Positions 14,561 to 27,001 of a stretch of DNA of 64,000 nt are shown one piece after another (position 1 is the first letter of the stretch; the number at the start of each line of letters is the position of its first letter). The translations under genes and the position numbers were made by a program. The notes beneath the pieces were generated by a model. The model was not told the DNA's origin. It made no database searches and was given only the letters and a program-made list of their open reading frames with translations. This DNA comes from Orthonyx spaldingii (lineage: Eukaryota; Chordata; Aves; Passeriformes; Orthonychidae): NCBI GenBank assembly GCA_013397795.1, contig VZTJ01003574.1:417230-481229 (forward strand). The letters are read 5' to 3'.

Positions 14561-17500
14561 TATGATATGCATACACTATATTATAGATGTATATAATGCA
14601 TGTAATAAGGAACTCAACAGCATTAACTGGTGAGACCAGACAGGGCAACCCAGCAGCACCACCCATGACAACACAAGTGCCATAAAAAAGGATGTTTTTT
14701 ACAATGCATGGTGAAATCAAGGAGAAAAAAGCAGTTTTAGGATCTGGATGGGGTATGGTGAGTACCACAAACCAGCAAGAGGACCCTCCTGAGGGTCAGG
14801 TGCCCACTGGAGGTCACAGCCTGGCACCTGGGAATCAGCAGTGTTCTGCACTGAAACTTGTCACCGCTCCTGTTTCAGGCTGGTTAATTAGGCAAAGGGG
14901 CATCCTGCCATGTTTATTTAGTAACACAACATGCATAGTTCATTTGTTCCTTAATACAAAACCCCCGGAGTCAATTGGGGTCAACCGGGGTTACTGGGAG
15001 AACATCATGCAAGCACAGGGCAATCACGCTGCAAGCCAGCTCTTGCCAGATCACTTGTTCCCTCAGCAGACTCTGCCATAAACAGGAGCGATTTCCTAAG
15101 TCCCCAGTGAAATGACCCAGCACTTGGTCTTCCTGCAACGGAAACCTCTCCCCTTCCTGCATGGCATCAGGCTGAGGCTGTAGGGAATTTGGGAGAGTCC
15201 CAAAGTGACGGCTCTGGCTTGAGAACATCTCATAGTACTGCTCCCAGGATCCAGGTCCTGGAGGAGGTGTGATGAGGTGGGAGGGAGCTCCAGGCACCCG
15301 TACTCTTGGTATTTCACATAAACAACTTATTTAAAGCAAGCAAGCAGAGGAAGTGGAAGTCAGGCACACTTCTGGGCTTCCTCTCCTGGTCACCCACAGC
15401 TTCCAGAGCCATGGCCCACCACAGTCCACACGCTTCTCCTGGGATGTACTGCCAAAATGCCACCCTTGTTCCTAAACTCTTCACATGCCCTTGGCTTCCA
15501 GTCCTCACCAGCACCTTCTGATCATGCCCACCAAGACCCAAGGCCAGAGGAGAGCCAGCTTTGCTGGCAAATCTTGTGGAAACTCTGGGCTCAGAGGCAT
15601 TACCCAGCTTCTCATGAGTAGGATACTCTTGGAGCATCCTTCACCTGCATAAACATCAGTCTACAGCAGTGCAGGGACAATGAGGGAAGCACAAGACACC
15701 CTTTTCTTTGGGTGGCCCAGCACCTAAGCAGCTCAGCCAGCGAGTCCACAGAAAAACAGCACTTTTAGTATTTTCTCTTTTGGTAGGTTTGAGTGCACTT
15801 GGCTGAACAGAGTGCTGGGGAGGAGGCAGCTCCTTGGATACCTCCCCAGGCAGCTGCAGAGGGTGGGAGGGGACGGCAGGGACACAGAGCCTCCGACTCC
15901 ATCTTTAGATCAGGAGTGGGATGGGAACGAAAATACCATGGGTATAATAACACATCTTTCCAGGGAAATCAGAAGTTTTAGGGGGTTGCAAACAGGGGCA
16001 ACAGCCTTCCCTTCTTTCTGGAAGTGAAGTTATTTGCAGGAAATGCACGGTTTTAGCACTCTTTTCCCGCAAAACTCCATCCTTCCTCCACTGCGGGCCA
16101 TGCCCTCTTCCTCCCTGTGATTTATGCTTTTTGGAGCCAGGGTGAAGCCTTGCCCAGGTTCCAGGGGTGCGTACAGGGGGTGCTGCCCATCTCACCCACA
16201 GTTCATGCTCCTCTGCACTTACCAGACTTGGGATCAAATCCCTCATTACTTTTCACACAACTTCCAAGAGCAGCTTATAGCCAAGGTCCTAATTAATCAA
16301 GCAATTAATGGATCAAGCCTCACTACTTCAAAGAGTGAGTTCTGGTATTTGCATGAATCTCAGGGCTTGGGACAAGCCCATGTGAGCTGCAGGCAAAAAG
16401 AGATCAGACCACAGAGCAATTTTCCCAGAAGATCAAGCAAACCGAACGCCCAACTGCGTTTACAGACCTTGCAATGCTTTCCTTTCCTCAGAAAGTTTTT
16501 GTTAAAAACATTCACAGCACATGTGCTGCATTTCTTCCTCAACTCTTAAAAAAATAAATCCCATACACCAACCCAACCATGTTGAGCTGGATAAAGGTTC
16601 AGTGTAAAGGGAAACAAAACCCATGACAGCACAAAGCCTGGGTAAGACCTTGCTGTGGGTCCTCACTCTATGTGAAGGCTCGCAGATATTGAAGGGATAA
16701 GCTGCAGCAATAAACACTAAGAGCCATACAAGGGACATGCATGCAAGTGTGTGTTTGCCAAGGGTGTCTGAAGGCATTTGCTCAAGAGCTGAGGGAACCC
16801 AGGCAGAGTCCAGCCTTCAAAATCTGAAATTTAATCCCAGGTGTCTGCTAGTGACCCTGGAGACAAGCGCTGAGGAGAGCTCACCTTTCCCTGGTACATG
16901 CAGAGATCGCCATGTTACTGGCTACAACCCAACCCCAAATTAATTCTCTAATTAATTAATTAGCAGCTGGGTGCCAGCAAGCGCATTAAAGCCTTTTCAC
17001 CAATCCATGAGCTTTCTGAAGCCTGGGAACACATTGCTGCCCAGGGGCATGCCAACACGGAATTCAGCCCTACCCAAAGAACAAACACTTGGACACCTTT
17101 CCTCACTCAAGCCCTCGGGGCAGGGAGGAGGCAGTGGTGGGAGCAACATCAGGAGCAGAGCACTGGCTTTGCAAGCAGCATTATGTACATGGAGATGGCC
17201 ACCTGGGGTGTTTGCACCTCCTCATGAACTCTGGGAGAGCTTCTCCTCCACTGCCAACACGACCATGAGCCACAGCAGCAGCAGCTTCAGGAAGAACAGA
17301 AAATTACTGGGTGTAATTGAAACTGCAGGGAGGAGCTAGGGACATAAAATGTAATTATCTGCTGTGGAACGGAGCCAAGATTAGCAATCCTACTTCTGGT
17401 CATTTCAAGTTCCCATTAACTTCTCCATGTGCTGATGTTACCGATTCTGTCTTACTGCCTGCGAGCTGCAGCACTTCCAGGAGCAAGCTCAGGGCCTTCT

Positions 17501-18382
17501 CTAGTCAGGGTCTCAAATCACTTGCCCAGGAAGGGGTGAAGGGTCTGGAAGACGTCCCTCCCTAGCTTCCAAGGTGGAAGGGGTAGGAGGATGCTCCAGC
17601 TGAACCAGTTGCACCACTCTCCTCTCCAGGCACCAGTGGCTGGAATTGGCTAAGGTGCTTTTTTGGTGCTTGGGAAGGTGATCTGCGTGGGCATCACAAC
17701 AATTCAGAAACGTTCTCAACTACAATAGGTAAGATTGGATGGATTTCAGACCATCTCAACCTCTCTTCTCCTCTCCTTACACTCCATCTCAGCAGGCTGC
17801 AGAATGCACACCCAATTCACATCCAAACAACACTGGGCATCCCCACATCCAGCCCATGCTCAGCCCATTCCATTGTCCTGCACTCAGGCTCCTCTTGAGA
17901 AGCCCTTACACTTTCTTCCCCTGTATCATTTTCCTTGCAGCCTCACCATTCGAGAATGCAGGAGCTGCAGGACATCCCTCATTAGCCTCATCTCCAGTCT
18001 GGCCAAGGCCTCCATCCACAGCAACAGGAGGAGGATGCTGGTTGGTGACTGGCACTTGCATGACCTGTTCCTATTTCCTCACCTTTGGACACCTTTGGGG
18101 AGCAGTGGGCACTGCTGGGGGGTGCCCTTAACAACAGCCATGCCTTGCTCTGCTCCTTGCACGAAATCAAGGTACACACATGAAATCCATGTCTTTGCCA
18201 AGAGGTGGAGGACCATGGACTCCAGCCCTGCGGCTTCCCCAGGAGGAACTTGGCTTCACCAGTTTCTTAAAACCTTTTTTACAGACCTTTGAAAGCAAGC
18301 ACCACATCTTTTCTCCATTCTAAGCAAGGAGAGAGCACGCACCCTTGGATCAGGAGACGCCCGCCCCCGCCAGCCCCCTTAC

Positions 18383-19261
18383 CTCCACGAGGTGAGGCGT
18401 GGGGTTGAAGCCACACATGTTGCAGACCTGCTGGTGGCAGGTTGTGCAGGTGTTGTAGTTGGGGGGCTCACTGGAGCCCATGTTGATCTCCGCCTTGCAG
18501 AGGGGGCACGAGACCCTTGCTTTCGGCACTTCCTTTGGCTTGACACCCTGCTCCGGCTTGCCCGGCTTCGCCGCCGGCACGGCACCAGCCCGGCCCTGTG
18601 CCCCGGGGGCTTTGGGACCAGCCTCTTTGCTGGCATCGCTGAAGACAATTTTTGGAGGCACTTTGCCAGGAGACGGCTGGCTCGGAGCAGGGGCCTCTGG
18701 CTGGACAGACATGAGCGTGCTGGCCTGGGTCAGGAGAGATGCCCCGAAGCCGAAGAGCTTCCCTGTGAGCCCCTCCTGGGGCTGCTCTGGTGCTCCAGCC
18801 CCGGGGGCCGGGGCAGCAGGCTTCGCTCCTGCATCTCCTGGCGTCTTTCTCTGCTCGGAGGGGGAAGGCTTGGCTTGCTGATGCTGCGGGGAGGACCTGG
18901 CCTGATGCTGTGGGGAGGACCTGGCCTGATGCTGCGGGGAGGACCTGGCCTGATGCTGCGGGGAGGACCTGGCCTGATGCTGCGGGGAGGACCTGGCCGC
19001 CTCCTGAGGTTTTGGCTGTCCTTGGCCATGCGGTTCCCTCTGCGGCGTTGTGGGCTGAGGTTTGGGTGGCTCTTGTTGCAGGGGACGGGGGGCTGGTGGG
19101 GTTTTATCTGCAGCTGGGGGCGGCGGGTGCTTGGCTGGGGACTGGGAGGGGGACGGCGAGGGGGAGTGCAGCTGCTGCTGGCTCTTGGAGCGAGGAGCGG
19201 TGGTCATGTCCATCCCCAGCGCCCGCTGCATCTGGCAGTTCAAGCACAGCCATTCCTTCAC
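18383..19261 (-). CDS. BSN: Bassoon exon with end of zinc finger 1, linker and start of zinc finger 2
   Basis: This exon is 879 bases, 293 codons, phase 0 at both ends. A pyrimidine-rich acceptor ends in CGCAG just before 19261, and the donor GTAAGG follows GAG at 18385-18383. Codons 1-9 (VKEWLCLNC) complete zinc finger 1, followed by QMQRALGMDMTTAPRSKSQQQ, a hallmark of Bassoon. Codons 32-88 are Pro/Gln/Ser-rich. Codons 89-128 are five copies of ARSSPQHQ. Codons 163-190 contain EGLTGKLFGFGASLLTQASTLMSVQPEA, a segment shared with mammalian Bassoon and resembling Piccolo. KIVFSDASKEAGP follows near 204. Zinc finger 2 begins with CPLC (252/255), CTTC (272/275) and CNMC (280/283), then GFNPTPHLVE. 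Its last CxxC must lie in an exon left of the window. Bassoon organises the cytomatrix of active zones. The long open frame on the opposite strand is a shadow of this GC-rich exon. Confidence 0.96.
18878..18997 (-). repeat. BSN: Coding minisatellite, 5 x 24 bp, encoding ARSSPQHQ
   Basis: Five head-to-tail 24-base units lie in frame in the Bassoon exon (codons 89-128). The only difference I see between units is one synonymous proline change (CCA for CCG). Such near-identity at DNA level suggests recent or ongoing expansion, or homogenisation, within a disordered linker. The units do not disturb the frame. Confidence 0.93.
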
Positions 19262-22199
19262 CTGCGAGACAAGAAGAGGACAAGGGCAGTGAGTGATGGG
19301 CAGGTACAGCTGCCTGCAGGTAGCCCCAGCACAGCCTTACACAGCCCCCTACACAGACCCCACAGGAACCAGCCATCAGCCCCTGAAAAACATTTTGGTA
19401 CCATGTTCTTCACTGGCAGTACCTCGCAGTCAGGGCAAGCAGTCCCCATCTGTCACAGGTACCCACGGCACAGCACGCCGGTGTGAACGCCAGCTTTAAT
19501 TAGCCTTGGTCTGCTTCCAAGGCTTCTGCTGTGAAGAGACTGCTTGCCATGAGGCTCTGCCTCTCCTGGGGGAAGAAGGGCCTTTCCGAGGGCTCATAGC
19601 TCCACCACCTCCCCAAAGCCCATTTTTTCCCTCCTGCTTGGTGACCAGAGGTAGCACAGAGAATAGCCAAGGCCAAAGGAGGAAATACCACTGTGCCATG
19701 CCCAATGCTTCCCTGGGGCTAGCAGAGATGGATTTTCTGGAATCAGTGCAGTGGTTGTGATATTCCACCTCAAAATTTGGCTCTGGAATGCTACAAGGGA
19801 GCGCAAAGAGTGCTGCTCCACAATGCATCTGCACTTCCAGGAAGGCAAAGTGAAGGCTAGGGAGCAAAGGGTTAATTTTCACTCTCACCATGATGAACTT
19901 CTGCATGCAAATGAAAAATAGAACGTTCTCTGGCTAAGTGGTGATAAACGAAAGACTTTCCCCATGAGAGATGTTCCCTATGACACACTAATGTCTAAAT
20001 TAAGTTAATTAAAGAGGCTGTAGAGCCTTTCCAAATGAGGAATCACCAGGATGCTCAGCGGCTCCACAAGTACTAATATACAGCACAGTCAGCAGGACAG
20101 CCAGGTCTGCTTGCAAAAGACTTCTCCAACACAAGCAACTAAGGTGGCGAAAAGGACCAGAACATTCCCAAAAACCAGAGCAGTACCCAGGACAAGCAGG
20201 TGCACAGCCTGGCAGGGGCAGCACCCAACAGCTCCTGGCCCCTGCACTCTCTGGGGGCTGCACATCCCACAGGCCTGCACCCACTGCTCGAGGTGTGGAT
20301 TTCCTGCCTTACATTCCAGAAGCCATCTCCTCAGTCCAGTGTTACAGATCACCTCTAAGGCTCAGCTTAATCCCCGCTGCAGAGACATTAATCACCTTGG
20401 CAGTCCCACAGCTCCAGGTCTGCTTGGCCTTTTGGTCCTACGGTTGGAGGCACGGGTGATTCATAATCTGGCCACAGGGTTTTTCCCCCTGCACTCCAAC
20501 CACATAACAGGCACATTTCAACCTTTTTCTGCTCACAGGAGCTGCCTGCAGAGATGCAGTTGGGTGTTATTGTAGGTCTCATGATGGGACATGATGGCAA
20601 GTCCTCGAGAGGTGAGGCAGATCAGCCCTAAACCCCTCCTTACAAGTCCCCTCCCTAGAACGGCTCTCACAAAGGCCAGCCTTCAGATAATAAACTTTTA
20701 AAAACAGAGGAAATTCAGATCAGCTAGGAAAGATGGATTCAAATTCAGGGGAGGTGGATGAATAAACCTCCACCTGCCCACCTTCTCCTCTCTGCCCAGC
20801 ACCTGCCAGGTGCCAAGGCTTGGCATTGCCTCCAGCAAAGCTCTTCCAATCACCTTACAAGCCTGGCTGCACGTCAGCTCTGTGCTCTTCCCAGCCTTCC
20901 CTGTACGTGCTGAGCTCCCACGCCACTCTACACCAGCCTCCGCTCGAGTCCTTCACTTAGAGCTGAGGGAAAACAGCCTCAATTTTCCCCAGCAATTCTG
21001 AGCTACGTTGTCCCTTCTCCAAGCTGTTCCAAAGGAGCCACATTATATTTAGTTCCTGAAAATAGTACTTTGGTTTTTATAATTTCTTAGGGTCTTGTCG
21101 TCTCTCTTCTGACATCCAGAATTTCTCGCGTTATTTTTGCTTTCACACCCCCTGGAATTTCTTCCCACTATACTATTTCAGGAGAGCGTCTACCAAAATC
21201 CCATCAGCTTTGCCCACCATCCCCATCAGCTCAAATTAAGGGAGAACCAATCCTTTCTATTCAGGTTCTTGTTCCCAGGATGCAAGAAATTCAAACCTTC
21301 CCTCACCGCATAATCTCCTTACCCGCACTTTAAGACCCTTAGTGAGGTGGAAACTGGGGGAAGAGGAAATCCACTCCCTCCCTGTGCCACACACAGTTCC
21401 CACTTTGCCCTTGGCCAAGGTTCCTCCAGGAAAACCCAGGCACTGGGAGGCACTGTGCCCGGGCCCTGCAGCCACAGGAGCTGTGTGTGGCTCATGGACA
21501 AGCCCACCAGGATCTCCCTGAGCTCAGGGCCGAAGAACAATGGGATCATTGTAGCTTTCTCACTTTTCACAATGAACCTACCACCCAGATAGGAAAAAGC
21601 CAGGGGGCATTTTAGATGGGATAGGTGCATCCAATTGCCCTTGGTGACTTGGTGAGGAACTGCTGAGGAATGTCTGTCCTAAGGAGCAGGAGAAAGCTGC
21701 AGAAAATACAGGGGGGCATGAGCTCCCAGAGCAAGTATTTGAAATGTAAATTGAGTTGGGATTATCACAAATTGCCTGGCCGGCCTCCACTGATGCAACC
21801 GATGACACACTGTGTGGGTTACACAGATCAAAGACAACTTAAAGGATGCTGCAGGGAAGATAGTCAAGAGGAAGGGCTGAGTTGTCTTGCCAAAGATCTT
21901 TCCCCCAAGAAGGAGAAAAGAGAAGGGGAAAGCCTGGGTGATAAAGAAATAGTAGGATAAATCATTCTTTTCATACTCTTTTCCCCCATTTCTCTCCCGA
22001 TTCTCTCTACTGTTTTCTGGGCATCTTTAGAGGACAGTGATGCAAGTCAATGAAATAATCCCGTTCTATCTTATTTCTGTGTCCTGTTTGCCCAGTTCTT
22101 CACCAACTCAAAAGTTTCAGGGGTTGGATTAGTAAAGATTTACACCCAGACTCTTCCTAGAAAGGATGGGGGTCCATCACTGGGTGGAGATGGGGGGAG

Positions 22200-22868
22200 C
22201 TGTTAATGAGACAGATATGATGGACATGCTGGAATCATTGTCCTGGAACATTTGGGAACAAGCAGGATAACACTCATTATGAGGATGAAGCGTTTCCATC
22301 TTATTAGCAATCGAGAAGAATATTCAACAACCTCTACCAGCACCAGAAAATATTTAAATTTGGCAGAACTGAATAATTTTGCATCCAAGAGCAATAGGAA
22401 AACTAAGAAAACCGCTGCATGCTGATGTTCATTTTTAAGAAGTAATTTTAGGAGGCTGGAGGAGTCTTCTGCTTGAAGAAGGCAAAGGTATGGCCTGAAG
22501 GGGACAGGGAGCCAGAATCTGTCCAAGGCAGAAAGACAGTGCAGAGCACTGAAGGACACAAAAACACGCCCATCGACATGGCTTTAGGAAAAATAGGTCA
22601 TGGCAAAGCAAACCTGATTTTATTCTCTGCACAACTGATATTAGTAATGCACAGAAGCAATATCCTTGATGTCCAAAAGGTGTTTTGACCTAGTAATGTA
22701 TGACATGTTGACAAAAATAAAAAGCACTATAGAATATGAATAGTGAATACGCTAAATGGATTTCAGGCTGGTTACCTGGCTGAGCTGGGGGCAATGAGAA
22801 TTCACCACTGCCAAGGTATCATCATCTCACTGTGGCCAGCACCACTCACACACAGTGGATTTTGGTAA
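22200..22868 (+). mobile_element. Old, degraded CR1 LINE, internal part
   Basis: The stretch around 22590-22800 follows the order of an ancient CR1 3' region: AAAATAGGTCATGGCAAAGC, then CAAACCTGATTTTATTCTCT, then a GATGTCCAAAAGGTGTTTTG block, then AAATGGATTTCAGGCTGGTT. It lacks an open frame and has many substitutions, so it appears much older than the bird-specific tails in this window. The left boundary is uncertain, since similarity fades before about 22400. It continues at 23085 after an interruption. Confidence 0.6.
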
Positions 22869-22869
22869 A

Positions 22870-22936
22870 ACCACAGAATCAGAACGTTTTTGGTTGGAAG
22901 GGACCTTAAAGGTCATCTCGTTCCAGCCCCCCATAT
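22870..22936 (-). mobile_element. Younger CR1 tail inserted in an older CR1
   Basis: The segment AACCACAGAATCAGAACGTT, then TTGGTTGGAAGGGACCTTAA, then AGGTCATCTCGTTCCAGCCC is a reverse-oriented CR1 3' end. It sits between two pieces of a plus-oriented older CR1. Only about 67 bases are recognisable. I did not find a convincing target-site duplication. Confidence 0.75.
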
Positions 22937-23084
22937 CTTAAATATCGATGAAGATGAGTCTCTGCTTCCTGGCAAACCTGCGCTCACTCCATGCAGGAAG
23001 CCTGGAGCTGGAAGTAGGAGTGAGGAGGTGGCTCAGCCTCCTCTTCCAGCACCAAGGGACTCCTTCCAGAGCCCTCAACGGTTC

Positions 23085-23405
23085 CACACCGACATTTTAA
23101 GGAGATTAGTAAAACACTGCGGGAGATATAGACCGGATCTGTAAGAGTGGTTCTAGGGATGCAGAAAATGTCTGAAATGAGAGAATTGAAGAGGTTGATC
23201 TTTTTCGTTTATCAAAGAGAAGATTAAGAAGTGACTTGATTACGATATAGCAGCACATTCAGTGGAAACAATATCAGGTACTAAAAGGTTGTTAATTAGG
23301 CAGAAAAAGGCATAAAAAGAACTAATGACTGGAAATGGAAGCCAAATATATTAAGCATCACTTTTAACAGCAGATGTTTCTAACCATTAAAGCAAATTAT
23401 ACACA
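23085..23405 (+). mobile_element. Old, degraded CR1 LINE, 3' part
   Basis: The sequence order is ATTGAAGAGGTTGATC, then TCAAAGAGAAGATTAAGAAG, TGACTTGATTACGATATAGC, GACTGGAAATGGAAGCCAAA, then a TTTTTAACAGCAGATG-like block and ACCATTAAAGCAAATTAT. This is the usual order of the 3' untranslated part of an older CR1 subfamily. It appears to be the continuation of the copy at 22200-22868. Confidence 0.65.
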
Positions 23406-25746
23406 TGCTGTTGGGCTCAGCAGAAGACTCAGGGAGGTAAAGCTTGCAGGCCTTTCATCTATACGGTATTTTATGCCTGTTCTGATCTCACAAGCTTTGA
23501 TAGCTGGAACCATCCCATCTGTATAGACATTTGGAATGTTTGTATCTGGTACCTGACCTGCCCCAGCCTTGCACGCAGTGCCCAACACACCCATGACCAC
23601 CAGCCTTACCTTTCCCACCACAGACCCCTCCAACACCCCAGAATATTCCTCAAAACCCCCTTCCAAATCTTGTTATTCCCCAATGCATGGGTAGGTCAGC
23701 AAGTGGCGACGTTCGCTGGGTCACAGCTGCCAGATGTGCCTCCCCCCTCAATGCAGTCCTGTGAGCACCGACCATTTGCAAATCCCATTAGGAATGAAAA
23801 CTTTCCAATCAGCGTTTTCTTTCAAAAAATTGCAGCAGGAATATCCACAGCACGTGCTGGCTCTGCCCAGCACAGATTTAAACACTGATAAGAATTATAA
23901 ATTGGATATATACACACACAAATATAAAATTACAGGCATGGTGGGCTAGATTGCGACCCTCTGCAAAGCAGGTACATAAGGGGGATCAAGATCCATCCCT
24001 GTGCACTGTGGTTTCCAAACTGTCTAAAAAACCACCAAGAAAAGCACGCTTCAAAAAGGATCTGAAATGATAGACACAGTTTGAGTTTATAAGACTTCTG
24101 AAGTTATTCTAACACCATCTATTTTAGGAGACTATGTGAAAATAGCCCATCCCCAGGATTTGTTACCAGGAGATGTGAGGGAGCCCTGGATATGTGCAGG
24201 TTGTTTTGTTCCCCTGAGGTAAGACAATATAGCTCTAAAAGTATCTCAAGTATAGAGTTCAGCCTTTGCAGTGGGCAGAAGCTTTAAAATGAGCACTGCA
24301 AGCAGAAAAACATCGTAATTGAACATCCAAGATATTTTCATGCCAAAATTTAGGATTATAATAAAGAGTAATTCTGTCTTTGCTGAGGGATAGTTATTTT
24401 GGACCATTTGGAGGTCACCCAGGATGCTATCCTACTACAGAAAAACAGAAAAACCAAAAAGGAGAGACCATATTTAGATTACCATATTTATGACTTTGGA
24501 GACTTGAGATGGAATGGTTCCTCACCAGCTCTACCCATTTAGATGCCACTGCAGCCAAAGCCATCGACCTTGCTAGTTACACACCCCTGTGTCAGAGGAG
24601 GCCACTGGGCTCAGTCCATCTGACCTGTTTTAAACAATTATTTTAGAGTGGGAAGAACAGCTCCCAAGTCATCCCGAGTTCAGCACGATCAATCCCACCA
24701 TAAGGTGACCATTTTGGACAGAACAGAGAAAAGGAGCTTTGTTCAGCAGAGGATACAACCCACACTCATCCTTTGGCATGAGACAAGAGGTACAACGAGC
24801 TGAAAAGCCAGAAGCCAAGTTCATGGGAATTCAGAACAGAAAAGAAACGTGGGTTTTCTGTGAGTTGCCCAAAACATGTGTATTTATTATTCTACAAAAC
24901 TGGAAATCCTGAAGAAAAAAACCCCAACCATGTTTAGGAAGAGCTCTTCAATTCCAAGAGCCCAGAGTGGGCCCCCTCCCCAGAGTCCCCCCAGATGAAG
25001 CCACCCCTCAGCAGATGCACCCCAAGGCCACGGTCACAGCTCCCTCTGGCTTTTGCAGGCACCAGTATAAAAATAACCCAAGCTGGAACTGGGTAACGAA
25101 GGTACTGTGTTAATCAGGCTAATAGAGAGGCTCAACACCAGGATCACTGACTGGATGGAGAAAGGTTTCATTCATGGCTGCTACTGGCTTATCCTGGAGG
25201 AAAGCTGCAACAGCCTGGCCTCTCCAAGAGCTGCCAGTGTCCTGCCCGAGAGTGTCCTTAAGTGTCTTCAGCTCAGCGGCTCTGCCTGCATATGAAGAAC
25301 TGTTGTCTCACAAAATCAGCCAGTCAGCAAAACGTCAGTTCCCTTCATGCCTCCCGGATCCACTCCTGAGGAGCTCTCCAGGGGGCACGTCTTGTGTTTT
25401 ACATTGTCACACTGAAATCTGCCAAAGCCACATACTCTGCGATTAAACAACACCCTGATCCAAGGGAAGAGGCAGTGCTAGAAGGCAGCCCTTGGCTAGA
25501 GAATAGAGGGAACAGCAAGTTGTGGGAAGCTAGGATACTGCTGGGAAGGCAGGAGGTGGGAATGGATGCAGGAGAGCAGGGAAAGCTCAGCAAATCCTGG
25601 AGGAGCTGCTCATGCATGGAAAAAACTAAAGGTACCATGTGGATCAGGTTTCCCACATCATCCCAGACTGGCTGGTGGAGCATATGACAAACACCAATAT
25701 ACACCTTTTTCTGAAGTTTTGGGTTTGTTTTATAGCAGAACTAAAC

Positions 25747-25885
25747 TCTCTGGAAGTGTTTGAGGCAAAGGTTGGATGGGGCCCTGAGCCACCTTATTTA
25801 GTGGAAGGTGTCCCTACCCATGGCAGGGTGTTGGAATGAGGTATCCTGAAGGTCCCTTCCAACCCAAACCATCCCGTGATTCTGT
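25747..25885 (+). mobile_element. CR1 LINE 3' tail
   Basis: TCTGGAAGTGTTTGAGGCAA, GGTTGGATGGGGCCCTGAGC, GTGGAAGGTGTCCCTACCCA, then GGTCCCTTCCAACCCAAACC and ATCCCGTGATTCTG form the last 140 bases of a CR1 in plus orientation. Confidence 0.93.
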
Positions 25886-26854
25886 TGCTGAGTTCTCCTA
25901 CAGCAGCACAGGGGCAGTTTGCCATGGAGCTCGTGTGTGGAGGGCAGGAAAAACAGCCCTGGTTGTTTGGATCAGTGCACAGCCTACATGCAAATGCAAA
26001 GAGGAGCCTGCAAAGCATCCCGTGGCAGGCTGTGATGTGGTGTATCACCTGGAGTCTGAGCTGAGGGGGACGGATAACACCAGGAGATGGAGTCCCCTGA
26101 GGTGCCTTGGGGGGACCACGAGCAGCCCAGGGTGCAGGAGCTGTTGTGTGCCCGGGGCCAGGCTGCCTGTCCAGACACCACCAGGATCCACGCCTGCATC
26201 CAGGTGGAGAGGAGGCGGATGCAAACATGCAGGCAGCGTGGGCTGAAGCTTCCTGGTCCAAATCTAAAGCACAGTTTGAGGAGAACCCAGGGCTCCAGAG
26301 AAAATGTGCAATTAGGAGTGTTTCAGCACTTAATTGACAGGGGAATTGGTCATTGAGGGACCGAGTCACTTGTGAAAAAGGCCACCTTATGCTCATCTTT
26401 ATCTTCAAACATCTCAATATAAATAAAATCTAGTCCTTGGCACTCCTGCTCAGAAGGGGAAGCCACCGGAGCCGTCAGTAATCATCCTGCTAATGCTTGC
26501 CAGAAAATAATCAACTTGCTCGCTTGCTGGCGAGTGAGAGGAACCAACCCCCAAACTCATCTCCTTCTTTGCAAATAACAGATGGGAAACTGCGTTTGTC
26601 CAGAGAATTGAGCTGCGAAATAAGACAGTGCCATTTCATCCTATGAGTCACTTCTCAACCAGTTTCCTTTCTCTGGTTAGCACTCCCTGAACCAACCCCA
26701 GGCTACCTGAGCACTTCTCCTCTCCCCAAAGGGCCTCAGGAGGCACTGATCCCCACGAGGCTCTGCAGACCCTCTGGGTTTCAAAGACGACCTCCAGCTC
26801 CTGCACCTCGCTGCCTGGTCCATCTTTCCCTGCACCACGCAACTACGGACACAG

Positions 26855-26922
26855 GGATGAAGCAAACAATCAAAGGAAATAACTGCACGCCCAACAGCTT
26901 TGCAACTAACCTCGATCCGCCG
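26855..26922. repeat. 68-bp duplicated segment beside an N, copy 1 (probable assembly artefact)
   Basis: Starting at GGATGAAGCAAACAATCAAA and ending at CTCGATCCGCCG, this segment recurs without a visible difference at 26934-27001. The two copies are separated by 11 bases that include the only ambiguous base in the window (26923). A duplicated contig end around a closed gap is the simplest explanation. Confidence 0.9.
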
Positions 26923-26933
26923 NCATGGACAGA

Positions 26934-27001
26934 GGATGAAGCAAACAATCAAAGGAAATAACTGCACGCCCAACAGCTTTGCAACTAACCTCGATCCGCC
27001 G
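26934..27001. repeat. 68-bp duplicated segment beside an N, copy 2
   Basis: This is the second copy of the 26855-26922 segment. Sequence following this copy (CACGGGCAGGACGG) partly resembles what follows copy 1 after the N (CATGGACAGAGG), as expected if one short stretch was read poorly and then joined imperfectly. Confidence 0.9.

Larger units (their letters stand above)
1..18382 (-). other. BSN: Bassoon intron after the zinc finger 2 exon (partial)
   Basis: This is inferred intron because the donor at 18382-18381 opens it and no acceptor plus exon resembling the expected continuation of zinc finger 2 (EWLCLNCQ-like) was found down to position 1. It holds no reading frame I can support as a gene. 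Contents seen are CR1 fragments at 7042-7240, 9066-9148 and 14376-14560, a perfect hairpin at 6177-6211, a short A-run at 107-118 and T-runs near 4096-4116. A moderately CpG-rich stretch lies around 13260-14150. The remainder looks like unique single-copy avian noncoding DNA. Confidence 0.75.

Noticed and set aside
18392..19486. Long plus-strand open frame (364 codons) opposite the Bassoon exon
   Set aside because: It is the antisense shadow of a GC-rich, stop-poor coding exon. Its Leu/Gly/Arg-rich translation has no recognisable domain, and it runs through the splice acceptor of the real exon.
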